In this document: positions 1 through 6,462 of the stretch, piece after piece
Numbering within the stretch: the stretch's first letter is position 1
Layout: every line of letters starts with the position of its first letter
DNA from: Flagellimonas flava
Lineage (GTDB): Bacteria; Bacteroidota; Bacteroidia; Flavobacteriales; Flavobacteriaceae
Direction of reading: 5' to 3'
Length of the DNA stretch: 64,000 bases
Assembly (NCBI RefSeq): GCF_900129665.1
Contig: NZ_FQWL01000009.1
Coordinates: forward strand, 23,501 to 87,500
The notes under the pieces: model-generated
The model's database searches: none
The model's input: only the letters and a program-made list of their open reading frames with translations
What the model was told of the DNA's origin: nothing
Made by a program: the position numbers and the translations under genes

Positions 1-318
1 TCCAGTATCAATTACATCCTCCAGAATTATTACACTCCTGCCTTCAATATTCTCCGGAACATCCAACAAGCTTTCCACAATTCCTGTTGATGTCAGACCT
101 TGGTACGAACTAAGTCGCACAAAAGACACCTGACAAGGATGTGGATATGCCTTCAAAAAATCCGACACAAACATAAAGGCACCATTGAGCACTCCCACAA
201 ATATGGGCACCTCATCTTTGTAGTCGGCAGCAATTTGAACAGCCATCTTTTTAACAGCCGCCAGAATTTGCTCTTCCCCTAGATAAGGCTTAAACACCTT
301 GTCATGAAGCTTAATCAA
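1..318 (-). CDS. hpt: Hypoxanthine phosphoribosyltransferase, N-terminal part
   Basis: Purine salvage enzyme: transfers the phosphoribosyl group of PRPP to hypoxanthine or guanine in the cytoplasm. Only the first 106 residues lie in the window; the gene runs off the left edge. Seen: a core strand FVGVLNGAFMF near residues 40-50 and the PRPP-binding loop EDVIDTG at residues 100-106, exactly at the edge. No ATG is in frame near the expected start. A TTG at 318 gives MIKLHDK, which fits the usual family N-terminus and lies 25 bases below a TATCTTTG box, so I chose it. It is divergent from purK, giving purine salvage and synthesis genes back to back. The family call is sure; the start codon is an inference. 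Confidence 0.9.
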   Translation of the reverse strand, partial: MIKLHDKVFKPYLGEEQILAAVKKMAVQIAADYKDEVPIFVGVLNGAFMFVSDFLKAYPHPCQVSFVRLSSYQGLTSTGIVESLLDVPENIEGRSVIILEDVIDTG

Positions 319-343
319 TTGGTCATCAATTTTATCAGGTTGG

Positions 344-351
344 CAAAGATA
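344..351 (-). promoter_or_regulatory. Bacteroidota -7 box for hpt
   Basis: TATCTTTG on the minus strand matches the Bacteroidota -7 consensus TAnnTTTG and lies 25 bases before the proposed TTG start of hpt. I see no clear upstream -33 TTG. Confidence 0.5.
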
Positions 352-405
352 ACATTTTTGGGGTGGTTTACCCCTGCGTGCTTTTATTGCTTGAAGGAAT
401 TCCCG

Positions 406-413
406 TATTTTTG
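406..413 (+). promoter_or_regulatory. Bacteroidota -7 box for purK
   Basis: TATTTTTG lies 22 bases before the purK ATG. A TTG at 387-389 is 16 bases upstream, slightly short for a -33 element. Confidence 0.5.
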
Positions 414-435
414 ACCTCATTCCAATTTTTGATTC

Positions 436-1590
436 ATGCATTATTTCTCTTCCCCATTTAAACTAGGTATTTTAGGAGGGGGACAACTGGGCAAAATGTT
501 GTTGTACGAAACCCGAAAATGGGACATTCAAACCAAAGTAATGGATGCCTCGCCAGAAGCACCTTGTAAAATTGCGTGTAATGAGTTCGTCTTAGGTAGT
601 TTGATGGATTTTGACGCCGTATATACTTTTGGCAAAGATGTGGATGTGCTCACGATAGAAATTGAAAATGTCAATGTGGATGCCCTTGAAAAGTTGGAAG
701 ACGAAGGGGTAAAGGTATTACCGCCCACCAAAACACTTCGCACCATTCAGAATAAGGCCACCCAGAAACTGTTTTACACGGACAACGGTATTCCAACTGC
801 GCCATTTAGTCGATTTGCCTACACCAGTGAAATCGAGGATAGTATTGCCAATGGAGGGCTCCAACTCCCATTTGTATGGAAAAGTGCACAGTTTGGTTAT
901 GATGGACAAGGGGTTAAAGTGGTAAGAACCAAAGAAGACCTAAACGGATTGCCCAACGTGGAATGCATCGCAGAGGAAATGGTGGATTTTAAGCATGAGC
1001 TTGCCGTAATTGTGGCTCGAAACACATCAGGTGAGGTTTGCACCTATCCGGTAGTGGAAATGGAATTTCACCCAGAAGCTAACCAGGTAGAATATGTTAT
1101 TTGTCCAGCCCGGATTTCAGAAGCCGTTGCCAACAAAGCTACCGAAGTGGCGCTAAAAGTTTCGGACAAGATGGAACAGGTTGGATTATTGGCTGTGGAA
1201 CTTTTCCAGACCCAAGATGATGGGATATTGGTCAATGAAGTTGCACCAAGACCACATAATAGTGGTCACTACAGTATTGAAGCAAGCTATACCAACCAAT
1301 TTGAACAGCATATTCGCGCAATTTTAGGACTTCCCTTAGGGAACACGGATAGTAAGGTTGCCGGTATCATGGTGAATCTGGTTGGAGCGGAGGGACATAC
1401 TGGTGATGTGGTTTATGAGAACATGGAAACGATTCTGAAGATGGATGGAGTAACCCCGCATATCTATGGAAAAAAACAGACTCGTCCCTTCCGAAAGATG
1501 GGACATGTCACTATTGTGGATAAGGACATTAAAAGAGCCAGGGAAGTGGCCCAACACGTAAAGGAAACTATTAAGGTAACAAGTAAATAA
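436..1590 (+). CDS. purK: 5-(carboxyamino)imidazole ribonucleotide synthase PurK
   Basis: ATP-grasp enzyme of de novo purine synthesis: uses ATP and bicarbonate to carboxylate aminoimidazole ribonucleotide to N5-CAIR in the cytoplasm. The 384-residue protein has the N-terminal nucleotide-fold motif LGILGGGQLGKM (residues 9-20), an ATP-grasp segment with PFVWKSAQFGYDGQG near 145-160, and the metal/phosphate segment VNEVAPRPHNSGHYS near 267-282. It is slightly longer than enterobacterial PurK (about 355). purE, the next step, begins 57 bases downstream, so the two are probably co-transcribed from the TAnnTTTG box upstream. Confidence 0.96.
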   Translation: MHYFSSPFKLGILGGGQLGKMLLYETRKWDIQTKVMDASPEAPCKIACNEFVLGSLMDFDAVYTFGKDVDVLTIEIENVNVDALEKLEDEGVKVLPPTKTLRTIQNKATQKLFYTDNGIPTAPFSRFAYTSEIEDSIANGGLQLPFVWKSAQFGYDGQGVKVVRTKEDLNGLPNVECIAEEMVDFKHELAVIVARNTSGEVCTYPVVEMEFHPEANQVEYVICPARISEAVANKATEVALKVSDKMEQVGLLAVELFQTQDDGILVNEVAPRPHNSGHYSIEASYTNQFEQHIRAILGLPLGNTDSKVAGIMVNLVGAEGHTGDVVYENMETILKMDGVTPHIYGKKQTRPFRKMGHVTIVDKDIKRAREVAQHVKETIKVTSK

Positions 1591-1647
1591 GCACTTAGTT
1601 TCTTTTTTCTTACGAAGAGATTTTTTGAGTTTTAAATATTAGATCAT

Positions 1648-2142
1648 ATGAAAAAGGTAGCCGTAATTATGGGAAGTACAAGCGACCTTCCAATCATGCA
1701 GGACGCGGTAGATATCTTAAAAGGCTTTGATATCGATGTTGATGTCGACATTGTTTCTGCCCACCGTACCCCCGAAAAACTATTCGATTTTGGAAAAAAC
1801 GCTCATAAAAACGGTTATGCTGTAATTATTGCAGGAGCAGGCGGGGCCGCACATCTGCCTGGCATGGTAGCTTCATTATCACCGCTACCGGTAATAGGGG
1901 TACCCGTAAAAAGTAGTAATTCTATTGATGGATGGGATTCCGTTCTTTCCATTCTACAAATGCCTGGAGGAGTTCCCGTTGCCACCGTTGCATTGGACGG
2001 AGCCAAAAATGCAGGTATTTTGGCGGCTCAGATCATAGGCAGTTCCGACAAGTGTGTGATGGACAAAATAGAAATCTACAAAAAAGGCTTAAAAGAGAAA
2101 GTAATAAAAGGAGCGGAAGAAGTAAAAGGAAGCAGTAAATAA
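1648..2142 (+). CDS. purE: N5-CAIR mutase PurE
   Basis: Class I PurE: moves the carboxyl group of N5-CAIR to carbon 4, giving CAIR. The 164-residue length fits the bacterial octameric mutase. Seen: substrate loop MGSTSDLPIMQ (residues 9-19), the SAHRTPEKL loop near residue 40, GAGGAAHLPGMVAS and the PVKSSNSIDGWDSVLSIL loop. It follows purK directly, the standard pairing that makes the PurK/PurE route to CAIR. It ends eight bases before a small membrane-protein gene that may be co-transcribed. Confidence 0.97.
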   Translation: MKKVAVIMGSTSDLPIMQDAVDILKGFDIDVDVDIVSAHRTPEKLFDFGKNAHKNGYAVIIAGAGGAAHLPGMVASLSPLPVIGVPVKSSNSIDGWDSVLSILQMPGGVPVATVALDGAKNAGILAAQIIGSSDKCVMDKIEIYKKGLKEKVIKGAEEVKGSSK

Positions 2143-2150
2143 CGCATTTG

Positions 2151-2540
2151 ATGCTTGGCTTAAGCTACAATGAAATCGGCATTCTGCTGGGCCTCTTTGC
2201 CCTTGGTTTTCTTTTTTTGATTCAAAAAAGAATACCCAACAACATAAAATATATTTGGAAAGGTGCCGTATTATGCTTTGTGCTCTACGTCATTATTCTT
2301 GTTTTTGTTGAAATTCGCTGGTATTATATCAGTGAGCATGCTAGAAGCTTTGACCTAAACAACAATGGCTTTGTTGACTTACATGAATATAACGAAGAAG
2401 CTTTGGCCGCGATGAATAAGATGACCCAGGACACCGCTAAAAACTTTGCATGTGTCACTGTTGGCATGTTGTCAGCAGCGATTTCATTTTCCTATGTGTT
2501 AGTGGAATTCGTTTTAATTCGCTTCAAAACAAAAAAATAA
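2151..2540 (+). CDS. Small membrane protein with one EF-hand-like loop
   Basis: I do not recognise a named family. The 129-residue protein shows three hydrophobic segments (about 5-25, 30-54 and 98-122). Between the second and third lies DLNNNGFVDLHE, which matches the 12-residue calcium EF-hand loop at positions 1, 3, 5, 6, 9 and 12. A TTG three bases upstream is also possible, but ATG at 2151 is the simpler start. The gene sits 8 bases after purE and 6 bases before the M3 peptidase gene, so all may be one transcript. The membrane call is firm; calcium binding is inferred from the loop only. Confidence 0.75.
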   Translation: MLGLSYNEIGILLGLFALGFLFLIQKRIPNNIKYIWKGAVLCFVLYVIILVFVEIRWYYISEHARSFDLNNNGFVDLHEYNEEALAAMNKMTQDTAKNFACVTVGMLSAAISFSYVLVEFVLIRFKTKK

Positions 2541-2546
2541 ACATAA

Positions 2547-4577
2547 ATGAACAATCCCCTACTCAAATCCTTCGATGCGGCACCGTTCGAGCAGATCAAG
2601 AACGAGCATTTTAAACCTGCTTTTCTTGAAGCAATCGAAAATGCCAAGAAGGAAATAAACGACATTGCTGAAAATTCCGAGACCCCAACCTTTGAAAACA
2701 CACTTGAAGCTCTGGATTTTTCGGGCAGGCAATTAGACCGTATCTCAAGTATTTTTTTCAACCTGAATTCTGCGGAAACCAATCCCGAAATCCAAAAAAT
2801 CGCCCAGGAGGTTTCACCCCTACTATCCGAATTCAGTAACGATATCACCCTAAACGAAAACCTGTTCCAAAGAATTAAATCCGTTTACAACCAACGGGAA
2901 CAACTATCCCTCAACCCTGAGCAAAGCACCCTTCTAGAAAAGCGCTACAAGAGCTTTAGCAGAAATGGGGCAAATCTTAACGATAAGGACAAAAAAAGAC
3001 TTCGCGAGATTGATGCAGAACTCTCAAAGCTCAAATTAAAGTTTGGGGAAAACGTTCTGGCAGAGACCAATTCCTTCGAATTGCTTTTGACCAATGAGGA
3101 AGACCTAAAGGGGCTCCCAGAGGGAGCAAAAGAAGCAGCTGTCCAATTGGCTAGGTCCAAGGACAAGGAGGGCTGGTTGATTACCTTGGATTATCCCAGC
3201 TATATTCCTTTTATGAAATATGCCGAGAACCGGGAGCTACGGAAAAAGCTGTCACTTGCCTTTGGAAGCAAGGGTTTTCATCAAAATGAATTGGACAACC
3301 AAGAAAATGTGCTTCAAATCGTTGCACTTCGTCATGAAAGAGCCAACTTGTTGGGATATGACACACATGCCAATTTTGTGCTGGAAGAACGCATGGCAGA
3401 AACCCCGGAAAAGGTGACAGGATTCCTAGATGAGCTATTGGAAAAAGCTAAACCGGCGGCCGAAAGGGAATTTGAACAACTGACCTCCTTTGCCCAAGAA
3501 TTGGATGGTATTGAAAAGTTAGAGAAGTGGGACAGTGCCTACTATTCTGAAAAATTGAAGCAAAAACTGTTCAATCTAGATGACGAAAAACTTAAGCCCT
3601 ACTTTAAGCTGGAAAATGTCATCGCTGGAGTTTTCAAAGTGGCCGAAAAGCTGTTTGGACTCACATTCAATGAGGTTTTCAACGTGGAAAAGTACCACGA
3701 AGAGGTTAAAACTTATGAAGTATATGATGATGATTCCAATTTCATTGCCCTATTTTATGCTGATTTCCACCCTAGGACCGGCAAACGTGGCGGTGCATGG
3801 ATGACCTCATACAAACCTCAGTATACGATTACTGGCGAAAATAGCAGACCACATATCTCCAATGTGTGTAATTTCACAAAGCCTACAGAAACCAAACCTT
3901 CCTTGCTAACTTTTAACGAGGTAACCACACTTTTTCATGAGTTTGGACACGGTTTGCATGGAATGCTGGCCAATACGGTGTATCCAAGTCTTTCCGGCAC
4001 ATCCGTATTCTGGGATTTTGTAGAACTGCCCAGTCAGATTATGGAGAACTGGTGTTATGAAAAAGAGGCCCTGGAACTTTTTGCATTCCATTATGAGACA
4101 GGTGAGGTCATACCTATGGAACTGGTTCAAAAAATTAAGGAATCTGCCACATTTCAAGAAGGCATGGCCACTTTGCGTCAATTGAGTTTTGGTTTTTTGG
4201 ACATGGCTTGGCATGGCACAGACCCTATGGGAATAACCGATGTAAAAGCTTATGAGGTAAAGGCCTTTGAGAGCACCTCCCTTTTTCCTGAGACCTCAGA
4301 AACCTGTATGAGCACGGCCTTTTCCCATATTTTTCAAGGCGGGTATTCCTCTGGATATTACAGCTATAAGTGGGCAGAGGTGCTGGACGCAGATGCGTTT
4401 GCCTATTTTAAGGAAAATGGCATATTCAATCCAACCATAGCACAAAAATTCAAAGATCATGTGCTTTCACGGGGAGGCACGGAAAATCCGATGACACTTT
4501 ACAAAAGGTTTAGGGGCGCAGAACCAAAAATAGAGCCCCTTTTGGAACGGGCTGGATTGATAAAAAAGACTGCATAG
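2547..4577 (+). CDS. M3 family oligopeptidase (Dcp/OpdA type)
   Basis: Zinc metallopeptidase that degrades short peptides. The 676-residue protein is full length for the M3A family. The zinc site TLFHEFGHGLHGML is near residue 460, with the third-ligand region FVELPSQIMENW about 30 residues later, and the family segment FSHIFQGGYSSGYYSYKWAE lies in the C-terminal third. No signal peptide is visible, so a cytoplasmic location is likely, although Dcp-type enzymes can also be periplasmic. I cannot tell peptidyl-dipeptidase from oligopeptidase A by motif. It directly follows the small EF-hand-like membrane protein gene. Confidence 0.93.
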   Translation: MNNPLLKSFDAAPFEQIKNEHFKPAFLEAIENAKKEINDIAENSETPTFENTLEALDFSGRQLDRISSIFFNLNSAETNPEIQKIAQEVSPLLSEFSNDITLNENLFQRIKSVYNQREQLSLNPEQSTLLEKRYKSFSRNGANLNDKDKKRLREIDAELSKLKLKFGENVLAETNSFELLLTNEEDLKGLPEGAKEAAVQLARSKDKEGWLITLDYPSYIPFMKYAENRELRKKLSLAFGSKGFHQNELDNQENVLQIVALRHERANLLGYDTHANFVLEERMAETPEKVTGFLDELLEKAKPAAEREFEQLTSFAQELDGIEKLEKWDSAYYSEKLKQKLFNLDDEKLKPYFKLENVIAGVFKVAEKLFGLTFNEVFNVEKYHEEVKTYEVYDDDSNFIALFYADFHPRTGKRGGAWMTSYKPQYTITGENSRPHISNVCNFTKPTETKPSLLTFNEVTTLFHEFGHGLHGMLANTVYPSLSGTSVFWDFVELPSQIMENWCYEKEALELFAFHYETGEVIPMELVQKIKESATFQEGMATLRQLSFGFLDMAWHGTDPMGITDVKAYEVKAFESTSLFPETSETCMSTAFSHIFQGGYSSGYYSYKWAEVLDADAFAYFKENGIFNPTIAQKFKDHVLSRGGTENPMTLYKRFRGAEPKIEPLLERAGLIKKTA

Positions 4578-4702
4578 GGATTCTAAAAAATTGATTGACA
4601 CTTTGTTAATCTTAACCTAAAGTAAAAGTCCATGAACTTTTCGTGATACTTTTTTTGGTCGTTTGTAATGGACAATACATGAAATCATTAACTAAAATCC
4701 AT

Positions 4703-4710
4703 TACTTTTG
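4703..4710 (+). promoter_or_regulatory. Bacteroidota -7 box for the sigma factor gene
   Basis: TACTTTTG matches TAnnTTTG and ends 18 bases before the ATG at 4729. It also contains the upstream TTG that would otherwise be read as an alternative start, which supports ATG 4729. Confidence 0.55.
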
Positions 4711-4728
4711 GTACTTCTTGAAAAAAAT

Positions 4729-5283
4729 ATGCCAGCTTACGAACTCCATCCCGATACTTGGGTAGATCAATATGCCGATTATCTTTTCAACTATGCAGTA
4801 GCTCGTGTGAGTGATGCCGAGATTGCAAAAGATTTGGTGCAGGAAACTTTTTTTGCAGGGCTTAACTCAGCCAAAAACTATAAAGGTGATGCTGCGGAAA
4901 GAACTTGGCTTGTGGCCATACTCAAACGTAAGGTTATTGATCATTATCGAAAAATAAACTCAAAAAAAGGAAAAGCGGAAGTTCGTGTAAATTATAGTTC
5001 TAGTTCAGATTCTGAAGGAGATTGGTTGGAGGAACAGGTAGCCGACCCGTTTAGCAAGGATGGGGACAGCTCTATTGAAAACGAAGAATTGGGATTGGCT
5101 ATTCAGGAATGTATCTCCAAACTTCCCAAAAAACAATCTTTGGTATTTAATATGAAGACGATACAAGGAATGAGCACCGAAGATATTTGTAATGAATTGG
5201 GAATAAATCCGTCCAACCTTTGGGTAATGATCCACAGGGCGCGAACCGCACTTATGGGTTGCCTAAATGAAAATTGGTTTTAG
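4729..5283 (+). CDS. ECF-like RNA polymerase sigma factor
   Basis: Sigma-70 family factor of 184 residues with region 2 (DYLFNYAVARVSDAEIAKDL, QETFFAGL, near residues 18-45) and region 4 (LPKKQSLVFNMKTIQGMSTE, then a helix-turn-helix ending NLWVMIHRARTALMGCL). The linker between them is acidic and serine-rich. The start is ATG 4729 because the upstream TTG lies inside the -7 box. A 76-residue gene with an H-x3-C-x2-C motif begins 2 bases after its stop, the usual layout of a sigma factor with its zinc-type regulator. The target genes cannot be deduced from the window. Confidence 0.9.
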   Translation: MPAYELHPDTWVDQYADYLFNYAVARVSDAEIAKDLVQETFFAGLNSAKNYKGDAAERTWLVAILKRKVIDHYRKINSKKGKAEVRVNYSSSSDSEGDWLEEQVADPFSKDGDSSIENEELGLAIQECISKLPKKQSLVFNMKTIQGMSTEDICNELGINPSNLWVMIHRARTALMGCLNENWF

Positions 5284-5285
5284 CT

Positions 5286-5516
5286 ATGAAGATTTCATGT
5301 GAGGAAGCATCACAAATATGTAATAAGTCGCAATATAAAGAAGCAGGTTTTTGGCAAGTCCTAAAGCTTCGCCTTCATGTTCTTACCTGCAAAACTTGTG
5401 CTAAATTCACCAAAAAAAATACGGCCTTCACCTCCTTGTGCGAAAAAGCCAATCTCCAAGTGCTTTCAGAAAGTGAGAAAGAGGCTATGCGTAAAGATTT
5501 GGAAAAACATCTTTAG
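5286..5516 (+). CDS. Small zinc-motif protein, probable anti-sigma factor
   Basis: A 76-residue cytoplasmic protein with no membrane segment. It carries HVLTCKTC, an H-x3-C-x2-C zinc motif like that of ZAS-type anti-sigma factors, plus two upstream cysteines. It starts 2 bases after the sigma factor gene, so translational coupling is likely. By position and motif it probably binds and controls that sigma factor, perhaps in response to redox or metal state; this is inference. The last bases overlap the 3' end of the convergent UbiA-like gene by four bases. Confidence 0.75.
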   Translation: MKISCEEASQICNKSQYKEAGFWQVLKLRLHVLTCKTCAKFTKKNTAFTSLCEKANLQVLSESEKEAMRKDLEKHL

Positions 5517-6337
5517 AGCAGTTTCCCCAGACCCCACAGTAAAATTGCCCACAAAATAGGCAGACTCTCCACCCAGAACGACGCAAAGTAGCGTTTTTTC
5601 ATATTGCCTTTATAAACAAACATCATCATGAGGGTCAAGGCGATAAAGAGTCCAGCTAGAATTTCAACCAGACCTAATTCATCTTTTAAGAAAGGGATAA
5701 GGCAAAATATGACACTTAAAATCATTCCAAGTTGCCTGGTTCTTTGCTCGCCATACACTTGAGGCAGGGTTCTGAGCTCCGGATTATCCCATTGTAGGTC
5801 CCGAATCTCAAAGGGCAAGAGCAAAGCCAGCACCAATATAAAACGCTGGAAAATAAGAACATAAACATCCCAATCAAAAACTCTATCAGAGTCCAAAACA
5901 GGAAGCACTATAGTAAAACCAGACCATACCAGTGCAACGATAAAAATTTTAAGCCCTCCCAAACTTCTCAGGTTGCGAGTTTGCGGCAACAATGGCACTG
6001 CATATAGAGACGATATCAAACCCAAAATCAAAATTCCCCACCACAGTTTTGCTTCTAATTTTAGTAAAAAGTAAACAGCAAATCCAAAACACAAAAAACT
6101 AAAGATTTGTATAATCCTATGGTACAGATTGGATACCATAAGGTACTTCTCCGCCTCCACACCATATTTAATAAAATTGTAGCATACAATTGTTCCACCC
6201 AATGCAACTCCCAATAAACTGTAATTTATGGGAATGTTCAAGGTTTGGCAGGATACCACCAAAAGCGCCACCACTGCTAAAGCTACATGAATACTGGCAT
6301 TGAGGTAAAAATCAAAAATCAATTTCAGGAATCGCAT
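5513..6337 (-). CDS. UbiA-fold prenyltransferase-like membrane protein
   Basis: A 274-residue protein with about eight hydrophobic segments, resembling the UbiA prenyltransferase superfamily. The second signature survives as FEIRDLQWDN near residue 190 (a D-x3-D). Where the first N/D-x3-D motif should be, after the second membrane segment, there is CYNFIKYG with no aspartate. Catalysis as a normal prenyltransferase is therefore doubtful. The start at 6337 (MRFLKLIF) is preferred to a TTG further up because it begins directly before the first hydrophobic segment. It is divergent from gcvP; no substrate can be assigned. Confidence 0.7.
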   Translation of the reverse strand: MRFLKLIFDFYLNASIHVALAVVALLVVSCQTLNIPINYSLLGVALGGTIVCYNFIKYGVEAEKYLMVSNLYHRIIQIFSFLCFGFAVYFLLKLEAKLWWGILILGLISSLYAVPLLPQTRNLRSLGGLKIFIVALVWSGFTIVLPVLDSDRVFDWDVYVLIFQRFILVLALLLPFEIRDLQWDNPELRTLPQVYGEQRTRQLGMILSVIFCLIPFLKDELGLVEILAGLFIALTLMMMFVYKGNMKKRYFASFWVESLPILWAILLWGLGKLL

Positions 6338-6434
6338 TGAACAAAGTTCCCACTTTTTACGCAAACGTTAATGGGTGGTTAACAACTTGGATTTGGAGCT
6401 TATCAAAATCCGATGTTTTCAATGAATTTATCCC

Positions 6435-6442
6435 TAATTTTG
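6435..6442 (+). promoter_or_regulatory. Bacteroidota -7 box for gcvP
   Basis: TAATTTTG matches TAnnTTTG and ends 20 bases before the gcvP ATG at 6463. The 125-base gap between the UbiA-like gene and gcvP leaves little room for a glycine riboswitch, and none is seen. Confidence 0.5.
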
Positions 6443-6462
6443 TGCACTTTATTGAATTGAAA

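Noticed and set aside
6338..6462. A glycine riboswitch before gcvP
   Set aside because: The gap is only 125 bases, the -7 box lies 20 bases before the ATG, and no paired glycine-aptamer structure is visible.
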